Below the pieces are notes generated by a model. The model did not search any database and was not told the DNA's origin. It saw only the letters and a program-made list of their open reading frames with translations. A stretch of DNA of 21,187 nucleotides from Chara braunii (taxonomy: Eukaryota; Streptophyta; Charophyceae; Charales; Characeae): NCBI GenBank assembly GCA_003427395.1, contig BFEA01000233.1:1058476-1079662 (forward strand), written 5' to 3'. The translations under genes were made by a program, and so were the position numbers. This document shows, in pieces, positions 1 to 8,436 of this stretch (the first letter of the stretch is position 1; each line of letters starts with the position of its first letter).

Positions 1-64
<64 letters not shown>
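1..64. repeat. (AG)n microsatellite at window edge
   Basis: Thirty-two uninterrupted AG units run from the first base of the window to position 64, so the array probably continues outside it. Open frames across such tracts are repeat artefacts. Confidence 0.97.
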
Positions 65-66
<2 letters not shown>

Positions 67-986
67 GCCCATTTGCGATACTGCCATGATGGAGGCTACG
101 GCGCTTGCCTCTGTCTCGCTCCCAGCTGGCGGATTGGGTTCAATAACAGTCCACGGTGGAAATAGTCACCGTCACCGCGCACACAGAGCGCCCTCTTCTC
201 GTCGTCATTGTGTTCAGCGACAAGTTCCCAAAAAGCTGGAGTGCCCGGCCATTCTCGGGGTGCCTTCCACTCTCGACTTTCTGCCAGCCACGCTTGTCGG
301 GTCGCAGCATGTTTGCGCGCGTCTTCGTGCTGTTGGTGAGTGAACGCTGTCTGTCCCCTAGAAGTTCCTCAAGGAATGTCGTGCAGGCGTTTCTTCCGAG
401 AAAATCTTGAACTGCAAATCGTGTGGCTGGCTCAGGATTCTCTTTCACTTGATTTCTTTTCAGAAATGCAATCATTCTGCTGTCAGTCTCTCTTGGTCGC
501 GCATATTCGAGTTGCTGATTGTCCGATCTTGTCCATAGATCCCGCATATATGCGTTCAAGGCGACGGGGTAATCCACCCCAGTTTCATGTCCTTGCGGGT
601 GCTCGCGCGCGCGCTGCAGTGTGTGTTGTGTTACTGACTGTGATGCGGCTGCTACGGGTATGGACTCCCATGCCTTAGGGACTACAGGAACAAGCGCAGG
701 CGCAGGCGCAGGTAGCACTTGGCCCACCCCTCTCCCTCTCGCTCACAATTATGTTTATTATGAAACTAATTGTTATGACTCTGTCGCGGCATTATCTTTC
801 AGCGAGACGTAGACCTCATGCGCCTCTCTCTTTCCCTGCGACAAAGGTACGGCAATTCTTAGTGAGTGGTTGGACTCTTCACGAGGTGCCGTTATAGTTC
901 TTGTGTCATCATCATGATCGCCCGCTCTCTTTTTCTCTCCCACTTCCGTCTGTGTGTGGGTGCGCGCAGTGAGAGGGTTCGTCCTA

Positions 987-988
<2 letters not shown>
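65..988. other. Unassigned stretch, no confident gene
   Basis: I see no recognisable protein here. The longest non-repetitive open frame is on the minus strand (727 to 140, 195 codons, beginning at a GTG). It contains a mixed-composition stretch with RFAVQDFLGRNACTTFLEEL at about 415-355, which could be a fragment of an exon, but I recognise no family and see no clear splice sites. There is also a short GC-alternating tract (about 602-615) and a small GCAGGC repeat at about 697-713. Confidence 0.3.

Positions 989-990
<2 letters not shown>

Positions 991-1017
<27 letters not shown>
991..1017. repeat. (TG)n microsatellite
   Basis: Thirteen TG units follow a short TATGTATG lead-in. Frames rich in alternating C and V on the plus strand, or T and H on the minus strand, arise from this tract and are not genes. 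Confidence 0.95.
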
Positions 1018-1141
1018 TGTCATGTTCGCTATATGCAAACTCCAAACAAAAAGCATGTGTGCGCAGGGAGAGAGTTTTTCTCGTGTGTGCGTGTGTGTGC
1101 GTACATCCAGATAGTGGGTGGCCGCCCTTCGCCCCCCTCCG

Positions 1142-1143
<2 letters not shown>

Positions 1144-1197
<54 letters not shown>
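1144..1197. repeat. (CT)27 microsatellite
   Basis: An uninterrupted CT array, opposite in strand sense to the AG array at 1-64. All overlapping open frames (poly-LS or poly-RE) derive from it. Confidence 0.96.
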
Positions 1198-1201
<4 letters not shown>

Positions 1202-1581
1202 ACCGCGATATATTTTGCATTTGGTAAATACAACTCCAGAAAAGAAGGCGTGACGGTGACAGACTGTTTCGTGGGACTTTTGGCGACTGATCAGGAGGTT
1301 GAGCCCGACAGTCTGCCGTGGATGTGCTTCACTGTTTTATCAGAATTCACCACAGAAAGCTGTCCACTGTACTCACACCGACCCCCTGCAATCAAACGAC
1401 ACACTGACGCTGCAATCCCAGCAGACGGCTTTACTGACACTGACCATGCAGTCCTAGCAGAGGACTGCCATCCTACGACGGATTCTCTCGTTATCAACCC
1501 CTTAGAGCAATGACAGTCGGTCTGAGAAACGGTCTGAGAAACTCGTTCATGGCATTGCAGGGCCACAGGCAACTGGCATGA

Positions 1582-1685
1582 CCGGGGGCGAGGTCCCACT
1601 TGCACGAATTACAAGATACTGACCGTAGATAGCAAAGATCAAGGGCCGAAATCTCCCTATTTGCGCAAGTGGGACCTTGCCCCGG
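1582..1685. repeat. Short inverted repeat / fold-back, about 104 bp
   Basis: The left arm (1582-1603) and right arm (1665-1685) are reverse complements. The inner 13 bases, AGGTCCCACTTGC at 1591-1603, match 1665-1677 perfectly. The outer GC-rich part continues pairing with one bulged base and one G:T position. The loop is about 61 bases. This is the layout of a miniature fold-back element or a hairpin precursor. No target-site duplication is obvious. The surroundings (1200-1580) hold no recognised gene, only a short direct repeat of GGTCTGAGAAAC at about 1519-1543. Confidence 0.6.
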
Positions 1686-2084
1686 CTACCACCGTTGACG
1701 TACACAAGGCACCCTCAACACGACTGTATAGATTCAGGATTAGGATGCACTTTGTTGGGGGAAGACAGTACGGTCCCGACCCTAACCCTCTCTGTGCTAC
1801 TCTGGACTAACATTCCTTCCCACCTAAGCAAGCCTGAAAAGGTTGTGGTTCGGTCTAAGGAGGAAGCATTACCAGAAATCCTAGGGAACAAATGTCTGTG
1901 GGGAGCAACCAAGGATATGATGTAGGCAGACCCCAACCACAGAAGGACGAACCTAGGAGCCTACGTACAGAACTACGCGGACAAAGAACAGATCGTCAAG
2001 AGGAAATTTAACCGGGATTGGCTGATCAATGGCAAAGTGGCGTCTTTCAGGGGGGCTCATGTCAGGGCATACTCACAGGGCGAC

Positions 2085-2113
2085 CCCAAATCTGCAAAAT
2101 ATGCGGATTTGGG
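2085..2113. repeat. Stem-loop, 11-bp stem
   Basis: CCCAAATCTGC (2085-2095) pairs with GCGGATTTGGG (2103-2113), 10 of 11 Watson-Crick plus one G:T, around a 7-base A/T loop. It lies just inside the left arm of the larger fold-back region. Confidence 0.6.
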
Positions 2114-2302
2114 AAGGGCCGATTTGAAGTTTTGGGCATGGTTCACGTCACACTGCTGTACCTNTTCAGATGGGACAAGGTCGCGGCCGTCTGGAGAAAT
2201 GGGGATTTGGTACTTGGCTGGTCACACGGAGCCATCCACAAATTGTGCAAGAACTTTTGTGAACGAATTTTCGCCAATTTTTGAAGAAAATGCAAAAAGA
2301 AA

Positions 2303-2346
2303 AAGGGCATTTGCGATAACCTCCAGAGGTGACCGCAAAATCCCTT
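2303..2346. repeat. Two-tier stem-loop
   Basis: AAGGGCATTTGCG (2303-2315) pairs with CGCAAAATCCCTT (2334-2346) at 11 of 13 positions. Inside it, ACCTC (2319-2323) pairs perfectly with GAGGT (2326-2330) across a 2-base gap. The nested arrangement is striking for such a short stretch, but I cannot tell whether it is transcribed. Confidence 0.55.
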
Positions 2347-2424
2347 GCCCCGNGGCTTCCCAGGCCGCTGACAAATGGGCACAGGAATAGTACATTTGCA
2401 AATTTGGTAGATCCGTGTGACCGG

Positions 2425-2485
2425 CCTTTTCCCCTCTTTTTTGGGATTTTGGGAGCCTTTTCCCCTTTCTTTTGGGATTTTGGGA
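2425..2485. repeat. 31-bp tandem repeat, two copies
   Basis: Two adjacent T/C/G-rich units (2425-2454 and 2456-2485) are nearly identical. Each reads CCTTTTCCCC, then a T-rich stretch, then GGGATTTTGGGA, and a single G separates them. They lie in the right half of the fold-back region. Confidence 0.85.
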
Positions 2486-2844
2486 TTATAGGTCCCCGTG
2501 TGAGTATGCCCTCAGGTAGTCGGAGCATAACGCCGGAAAGGACCTCACCCAACAGAACACTCAAAACCAGGGGAGACTGGACCCTTTGTGGGCCCAAGGA
2601 CAACGGAGAATTTTCTTCAGATAAATGCGGATTCGACGGTCTACGCAGAGGTAGTCATCAATTCTGCACGAGGGGGAAAGACCGGGCCTTCTAGCTGCAA
2701 TACTCCGCAATCTGGACTCTGTTTGTCGGGATTCGTGGTGTACCCAGGAAATGAGAGGACAGTTATAGCTGATAGGCACCACAATGAGAGGTATTCTTTG
2801 ACGTGTCCAACAGGGGTAGAGCAGAGGTCAATCCTTCATCCGCG

Positions 2845-2881
2845 GAAGTAATCAATGCGGGTGTCTTTGAAGTAATCAATG
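2845..2881 (+). repeat. Paired GAAGTAATCAATG motif
   Basis: The 13-mer GAAGTAATCAATG occurs at 2845-2857 and again at 2869-2881. The same 13-mer is present twice in the 3' UTR of the LINE (20223-20235 and 20455-20467), so this may be a fragment of a related element. The preceding bases (CATCC then CGG) also resemble the LINE copies. Confidence 0.6.
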
Positions 2882-2980
2882 GGCCTCGCTCCACTACTCA
2901 CCAAATGTGCACATTGATGGAAAGATACACCGCCACATTTTTTGTCTTTTGTACATGTGGAGAGTAGTGGAGTGAAGCCC
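2881..2980. repeat. 100-bp hairpin with 30-bp arms
   Basis: Arms 2881-2910 and 2951-2980 are reverse complements at about 25 of 30 positions, including an uninterrupted 11-bp core CTCCACTACTC. The loop is 40 bases and T-rich on one side. Size and arm length suit a small MITE or a hairpin RNA precursor. The left arm begins within the second GAAGTAATCAATG motif. Confidence 0.6.
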
Positions 2981-3080
2981 AATGCCGTCTCCTTCGACCA
3001 GAACTGGAGGAAGAGTTGTGGACCCGATTTCCAGCGATTAGTGAAGCTCTAATTTCCCAGAAAAAAAAGAAAAAACCAAG

Positions 3081-3085
<5 letters not shown>

Positions 3086-3158
<73 letters not shown>
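3086..3158. repeat. (AG)n microsatellite with one interruption
   Basis: About 36 AG units with a single C substitution at 3140, following an A-rich lead (3061-3084). The R/E-rich and S/L-rich frames across it are artefacts. Confidence 0.95.
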
Positions 3159-3193
3159 GAACCCGGGACATACGAGTAGGATATCTGTTGGTT

Positions 3194-3318
3194 AGGTTTA
3201 GGGTTTTAGCCTTTTCAGACTTGAAGAACGGGGTCTTTCTTAGGCCATAGATCCTGAGGTTTAGGGTTTTAGCCTTTTCAGACTTGAAGAACGGGGTCTT
3301 TCTTAGGCCATAGATCCT
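3194..3318. repeat. 63-bp tandem duplication with telo-box motifs
   Basis: Two consecutive copies (3194-3256 and 3257-3318) are identical over about 62 bases. Each holds TTAGGGTTT (3198-3206 and 3261-3269), the reverse complement of the plant telo-box AAACCCTAA and one register of the TTTAGGG telomere repeat. Because 63 is a multiple of three, the minus strand reads as two identical 21-residue units, beginning RIYGLRKTPFF, in an open frame from 3354. I see no evidence that this frame is translated; perfect identity points to a recent duplication. Confidence 0.9.
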
Positions 3319-3319
3319 C

Positions 3320-3792
3320 ATAGGCGTAGCCGGGGAAACATTAGGTGGTCTCAAGTAGCGAGGGAGGTAGGAGGAAATTTGCTAGCTAGGTTTTCATTCG
3401 TAAGTATAGGGGTGAATCAACATCATGGGGGGAGGATAGCTACTTTCTGAAGCGTTATTTTTAGCACCTAGGGGACGGAGAGTTTGGGGGCAGCCGTTGA
3501 GAACTGACTCTGGACATATTGTACTATCCAACCAGGCCAGTAATCGGTATGCTTGATTTGAAGCAGTGTCCCCGGTTCATATATAAGTTTCTCGTAATAT
3601 CATCAAGCACTGTGGTGTGAATGACCAATTCCAGTTTTGACTGAAGTTTCCAGTGAAGCGTGAGTTGTTTCCAATCCAGTATTTCTGACCCGATGATTGC
3701 TGGATTTCACTGAAGTCTGGCATAATCATAACATTTCAGGTGCATACAACAGGGAAAAGGTGTCTTCTCCACATAGAGCGGTGGAAGGCCTT
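3320..3792. other. No recognisable feature
   Basis: Mixed-composition sequence with no long open frame, inverted repeat or known motif that I can support. Confidence 0.4.
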
Positions 3793-4073
3793 TCATAGGA
3801 GTGTGTCTGATGCCGGTTTTCGGCCTAGAGGATTGTAAGAGCCAGGCGCTACTGGCGCGATGTTCATGCTAAGAAGGAAGGCATGAACCTGGTTTTCAAC
3901 ATGGCCAAGTTTGTGCTTGCATAGCACACACATGGCCTTAATTATACACGTTTTCATGCAAATGGGATGGTCACAGGGTCGCATTTCCATGGCTCTGATG
4001 CAGGGTGGACAAGTTATCCATATAATATCGAAGAAGACAATGCAGACAGTGCAATTCGTACATGTTTGCACCA
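3793..4073 (-). CDS. Possible exon: Cys-rich RING-like fragment
   Basis: On the minus strand, a pyrimidine-rich run ending TTTCTTTCCGCAG (to 4074) resembles a 3' splice acceptor and opens directly into a 93-codon frame ending at a TGA at 3793-3795. The frame has about ten cysteines. Its core spaces them as CPPC, seven residues, then CDHPIC, CMKTC, CVLC and a final H. That order (C-x2-C, C-x-H-x2-C, C-x2-C) recalls RING or related zinc-binding fingers, but one interval (C-x3-C) is off the usual C-x2-C, so I do not assign a family. There is no ATG at the start, as expected for an internal exon. It could be a real host-gene exon, a transposon-captured piece, or chance in TG-rich sequence. No flanking exon was identified. 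Confidence 0.3.
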
Positions 4074-4079
4074 CTGCGG

Positions 4080-5707
4080 AAAGAAATCTGTACGATATTC
4101 GTTGTGGAGGGGATTATCAATGTCAAAAAAAAAAAAAAGGGAAAAAAAGCTGTCAAGTGAAGACGAGAGTCATGAGGGGCTTAGGATGTAAGCTGCCCCC
4201 AGCTCTAATTTCCCAACCATGGGACTAATCTTAAGCACCCCTGTACGTGGATACTGCCGTTGTGTAGATCCCGGCCAGCCGAGAAGGAGAAGAGGAGATG
4301 CTGGATGATGGGGGAGAAGGAAACAGCACAGCACACACCATAGACTCACACTGTACACGATGTACTCCAAGACACTGCAGAATGAAGATTGAATGAAAAT
4401 ACAGACTGCTGCTGGGGTATTTCCCCAGTGGGCTGACTGGACCGGACTGGACTGGTACCCGACTAGACAAATACACGGCCTGTGGGACCATAGGTCCCAA
4501 AGCCTGCATAGACAAAGCAAAATACAGTCCTGGCCTAAAGTCGGGCTAGAGTACTGCTGCATGCCCCCTCGGACCTGTAGTGGATGGCAAAAGCCATAGT
4601 AGTTGATGGCAAAAGCGATAAAACACACTATCTGCAAAACAGCGGAACTCGGTGATGGCTACGCTAGAATCATCTAGGATCCGGAGCAAGCTCCATGCGA
4701 AGCACATGCAGTGCAGCCTTCTCTCCCCCCCCCCCCCTCCCCTTCCTTAACCTCCACTACCTTTGAGACGTCCCAAATGGGAAGATAGCCTATACCGCAT
4801 TTTCCGGGGAACGGGCCACCGTTGGGCTGCCGTTGGGCCGCTCATCGGTAGCCTTCTTGCGTTACTGGCCTCCAAACTCGTGGGCCCTCGCATGGGGCCG
4901 ATGCATGGCAAAGGTAGTGGTCCTTTAACAAGGCCAGGGCTGGGGTTATTGGCACACGCAATGCAGCCTAAGCTACATAATGTCCATGAACAAAAAAAAA
5001 AATGTCTGACGTACAAATCGTAACTAACAACAAGAATCAAATAAATGGAAGTGCTAACTAATAACAACAAGGAAATCCTAAAAGTGTTGGAGGCCAACGA
5101 CCTCACAACCTTACTCCCAAAAAAGCAGAAGATATGTTACAAGATGTTGTGTTCTTGTTACCACATAGTGGGATGGTCTTAGGGAGAGGGCTGAATGCAG
5201 CCTAACAATCGAAATTCCTGGGGACAGTTACACAGAACAAAGGGTAGGGTATGGGTGATGCAAAACAAAAGCAATGGCCCTAACAAAGCAACCATCACGG
5301 CGGGTAATGCTCGGAAATCTTGGCGACTTTGTATACGGTCTATAAGGGAAGGGGAGTCTGGAACATGAATGATTTCTTATATAAAGACTAAAGCCGACAA
5401 AAGGGATAAGATGCAATGGGCAAGAAGGTAATGTACAACACTCCACAAACAAGATGGGGAGCTAGACAGTGACGAGCCAAGCTAACAATTCAGCCCATAT
5501 GCCTACATGTGACAAAGGCAAGTCGGGGGAACTAGCTGATGTGGTGCAGGGAGAACCATCATGCCACACCCAAAAAATATGTACGACGTGGAATAGTCAT
5601 GCCCAAAAGTAGATGCGGCAGATGAAGCAACTAAAGTCGATGAAGTAAGAGTTGATGTTGAAGCGCCAAATCGCTAATATTAAGAAGAAGTGATGCTGAA
5701 GGAGTAG
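4080..5707. other. Mostly featureless; homopolymer tracts
   Basis: This holds an A14 tract and a further A-rich run near 4126-4147, a C-rich tract near 4726-4738 and an A12 tract near 4991-5002. There are two small palindromes: CTGGGG/CCCCAG around 4412-4428, and TGGGACC/GGTCCCA around 4482-4498. Open frames are short, in several overlapping frames, and none looks like a known protein. The left end of the decayed Ty3 element may lie in the last few hundred bases, but no LTR boundary is visible. Confidence 0.35.
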
Positions 5708-6270
5708 TAGTACCTCCTTGATTGTGTGAGAGAAGTGAGGTGAATAGAGGGTCTGTCGTCGTAAGACTCTGGGTGGCCTTGAGAGCGGTGTGGATGTGAG
5801 CTAGTATTCGTTTGCAGTTGAAGAACGACCTCAATGGGGATAGGCAGGTGCACTATTCTGACCCGGGAGGGGCTTAGTAGTGTCAGATGAGCAAACGTCT
5901 CAGCACAATGAGCATGATCATATGCACGTATAGAACCCACAACATGCTACAAGTTCTCGGGGGGCTTAGTGTCTTTATCAGGATAACCCTTCCAATGTAT
6001 AAGATACTCAATGGTAGCCCTTCAAATGCATAAGATGGTAGTACCTCCTCGTTTGTGTGAGAGAAGTGAGGTGAATAGAGGATCTGTCGTCGTAGGACTC
6101 TGGGTGGCCTTGAGAGCGGTGTGGATGTGAGCTAGTATTCATTTGCAGTTGAAGAACGACCTCAATGGGGATAGGCAAGTTCTCGGGGGGGTTAGTGTCT
6201 TTATCAGGATAACCCTTCCAATGTATAAGATACTCGATGGTAGCCCTTCAAATGCATAAGATAGTCAATG
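5708..6270 (-). repeat. Tandem duplication of the chromodomain region
   Basis: Block 5708-6038 is repeated at 6039-6270 with near identity. The second block lacks about 103 bp corresponding to 5847-5949. A smaller tandem unit of about 30 bp occurs within each block (for example 6211-6240 followed by 6241-6270). On the minus strand these repeats carry the chromodomain core of the Ty3 element, so the duplication multiplied that domain rather than random sequence. Confidence 0.85.
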
Positions 6271-6278
6271 GTGGAGGG
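5880..6278 (-). pseudogene. Chromodomain remnant, multiplied
   Basis: The minus strand encodes IEYLIHWKGYPDKDT followed by PPENL at about 6013-5955. This matches the chromodomain core (YLV.WKGYP....W.PEENL) found at the C-terminus of integrases of chromoviruses, where it is known to help target insertion to chromatin. The aromatic residue normally between DKDT and the PPENL part is missing. A stop follows PPENL, then HVVGSIRAYDHAH resembles the usual C-terminal helix. A second core lies at about 6240-6180, without that helix, and half-units reading LMHLKG sit beside both. It is non-functional as it stands. Confidence 0.75.
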
Positions 6279-6292
6279 ATGCCGTTGGTCAT

Positions 6293-6523
6293 TCAAGGAG
6301 ATACAATGTTGGAAACAACGAACGCCTCATGATTGTCCATCATGATGGAAGGCGTTTGCGTGTAAGGGCGTGTGGCAAATCGCTTGGACGGTCTGTAGTA
6401 ACGACACAATAAGGAGATGTGATAAACATCATGTACGTGAAGTAGCTTCACATGGAAGTTGGTGGGATTATTTGTGGTATCAGGGCCAACGATCTGGAGG
6501 ATACGACGTGGTTCGAAAAGCAA
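6293..6523 (-). pseudogene. Integrase GPY/F-type C-terminal module
   Basis: An open minus-strand frame (76 codons) contains LEPRRILQIVGPDTTN-like sequence, then HVHDVYHISLL and an RYY stretch. This matches the C-terminal part of Ty3/Gypsy integrases, in which a GP(Y/F) motif precedes a conserved HxVFHVSLLRPY block. It lies immediately upstream, in element sense, of the chromodomain repeats, as expected. It is detached from the integrase core by frame breaks. Confidence 0.8.
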
Positions 6524-6587
6524 CGCCAGAACTTGCGAAGCGTATCCACTTACTAACTGTAAGTGGTAAGCGCGGACAAATACGTCA

Positions 6588-7420
6588 TCATCGACCTTGA
6601 ATGGATGATCTATTCGTGATGCTTTGGCTCAAGCGCCTATATGGTTTTGGGCAATACCTATATTCTAGCATGTGCGGTTTAAAATAGCAACAGACAATCC
6701 ACTTGTTCAAGGCATGACAATGAGTATGAATTTGCAATGGTCGAAGAAAATCCATGGCCCCACGAGGGTGATAGCCGAGGTCAAAGTAATAAGGTATAGT
6801 GTGGTTGTAGGTGATCTCCATGTGCAGTAAGTGCAAGTCCGATCGGCTAGTTATCAAGAACAAACTTTTGGAGAATGTTACCAAAGTTTTGTTGGTGATC
6901 CTATTTTGTTCATCCTTTTGAGAATGGTAGGACGAGAAGTTGAGCTGGGAACAATGCAACAATACATACAATGTCCTTAGGACTGCGATGGAAAACTACA
7001 ACTCATTCAAAGAATTGGTCGGCAATCATAAAGGCGTCACTACCATCATGGCTTGAGATAAAATATGCCCGCTTCATGAGTCGATGTAGACCAACCAAGA
7101 TATCATCGCAACCACTATTAGTGTGACGGATGGTTCCAATGAAGTCCATAGAGATTGATTGCTAATGCTAAAAGTTGGTATGGGAAGACAAAGTAGTAAC
7201 CCATACGGATGGTGGTTCACACTATTGGCCACATGATAAGTGTAGCACTCATGGATGTAGCTTGAACTAAACTTAACTCAATGAGGCCAATCGTAGAGGG
7301 CGGAGACATGATCATAGGTTTTTGGAAACCTAGATGACATGCAGTCTGTTGAACGTGGAAGTTGGCTATCACAGGAGCAGAGAACTGGTCGATTGACGAA
7401 ACACATACACGTGGTTGTGT
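6588..7420 (-). pseudogene. Integrase core and linker remnant
   Basis: At about 7163-7000 the minus strand reads SMDFIGTIRHTNSG, CDDILVGLHRL and then AYFI. This corresponds to the D-x-I catalytic block of retroviral-type integrases (VSMDFI.GLP.T..G.D.ILV.VDRLTK.AHFI). The first acidic residue is present. The later D and E of the DDE triad could not be followed because of frame breaks. At 6971-6588 an open frame contains TYNHTIPYYFDLGYHPRGAM, typical of the region after the core. The upstream HHCC finger is not clearly visible. The segment 7420-7260 probably represents the linker from RNase H. Confidence 0.75.
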
Positions 7421-7421
7421 C

Positions 7422-8126
7422 TCACGAAAGCACTGTGTATTTGCAAGTTAATATCACAAAAGTTTGACCAATGAGGGCAATGAATGCGGTACGTATGAAT
7501 GACTGAATTATCAATGATGGTGATCGACATTGAAGGCATCTCGGTACGTGAAGGTCTGCATGGCGGGACAAGGTGTTCACTACTCGGCTCGACTTCCCTT
7601 CAAAGTGATGAACGAAGAAGGTAAACTCGAAAAACTCAGACAACCAGTATAACTCCCAAGGTGTACATTTGATTTTCACAAGGAAACCCACGACGACGGA
7701 GTTGTTCGTAATGATGTTGAAGTGCTGCCCATGCAGATAGTGGCGCAATGCCAAGTGACATAAACTAAAGTGAGAACATGACATTTATTAATTGTATTGT
7801 TTTATCTTGACCGGGTTCAACTGATGGGTATAGAAAGCAATAAGACGCTTCCTAGTGCGGGCTTTGCTGGTTTCATCCTCTACAATAGTAAGAGAGTAGG
7901 AGATAGGTGGACTGTTAGTGGAGGGAAGTGGGGAACAAGTAGATGTCAATTGGGAAGAGCGGTCAACAAAGAGAGGGCTGGAATGAGGACTACGGGGAAT
8001 GGATTCAAGACTAGAGGAGGGAAACATTTTGGAAAGGACAACCCGTACAACAACATCTGATGCGTCGATAGTAAGGAAAAAAGGACAACCAAAGTCAGGG
8101 GGATGAAGAATAGGCGCACAAGTCAT
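7422..8126 (-). pseudogene. RNase H domain remnant
   Basis: Two adjacent minus-strand frames carry the Ty3-type RNase H. The first (8126-7788) has APILHPPDF, then FFLTIDASDVVVRVVLSKM, where the TDAS aspartate belongs to the catalytic set. The second (7784-7422) has LRHYLHGQHFNIITNN, then the WLSEFFEF and FFVHHFEGKSSRVVNTLSR block, the counterpart of the HxxGK.N.VADALSR end of the domain. The two pieces are split by a stop and frame change, so no continuous enzyme is encoded. Confidence 0.85.
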
Positions 8127-8436
8127 AAACTTGTTAAGGGCACAATAGGTGTTCTCATGGAAAGGTGTAGCAATGATTTTGCGTTGTCTATATGTAAACC
8201 TTGCTCGAAACTGATGTGTTAAGAAATTGGCTTGTGCCGGATGTTCCTCTAAGGTACGACTCTAGATCAAGATGTCATCCATGAGAACAACCTTTTCAAG
8301 GAGGTTTTTGAAAATGTTGTTCATCGCCATGTGAAAGGTAGTGGGTATTTGGTAAGGCCACATGACATCACCGTGAACTCAAAATGATCAAAATGCGATC
8401 GGAAGGCGGTCTTCGATTCGTCCTCTTAACCTAGGT

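Larger units (their letters stand above)
1677..2390 (+). other. Interrupted open frame of unknown origin
   Basis: One plus-strand frame is open from 1677 to 2390 except for a single TAG at 1923-1925. The composition of the middle part (about 1830-2050) looks protein-like: it includes EKVVVRSKEEALPEILGN before the stop and NYADKEQIVKRKFNRDW after it. I recognise no family. The distal part (from about 2060) runs into hairpin-rich sequence that is unlikely to be coding, and the frame contains two undetermined bases (2164, 2353). It may be a decayed transposon or gene fragment, or chance. Confidence is low. Confidence 0.2.
2060..2516. repeat. Hairpin-rich fold-back-like element
   Basis: The outer arms share AGGGCATACTCACA (2064-2077) with its reverse complement near 2500-2513. 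About 20 of 26 positions match when 2060-2085 is compared with the reverse complement of 2491-2516. A second nested pair shares GGTCACACGGA (from about 2220) with its reverse complement at about 2413-2423. Two separate strong hairpins (2085-2113 and 2303-2346) lie inside, with a 31-bp tandem repeat in the right arm. Together these suggest a degenerate fold-back element of about 450 bp. No target-site duplication was found. Confidence 0.45.

Noticed and set aside
1-1197. CRISPR-like or inverted-repeat system formed by the AG and CT arrays
   Set aside because: The arrays are simple dinucleotide tracts with no regular spacers, and their opposite orientation has no further support.
773-1253. Several overlapping open frames of 60-140 codons on both strands
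   Set aside because: They read through the TG and CT microsatellites (poly-RE, poly-SL, alternating C/V) and have no protein character.
3197-3206. Interstitial telomere
   Set aside because: Only single TTTAGGG-type units are present in each 63-bp copy, not a telomere array.
4170-4637. Minus-strand 155-codon frame rich in hydrophobic and Cys residues
   Set aside because: No family resemblance, and other frames are equally open over the same bases; it looks like chance.
4747-5106. Minus-strand frame with a membrane-like N-terminus
   Set aside because: The opposite strand is open over the same region, no domain is visible, and the hydrophobic run comes from T-rich codons.
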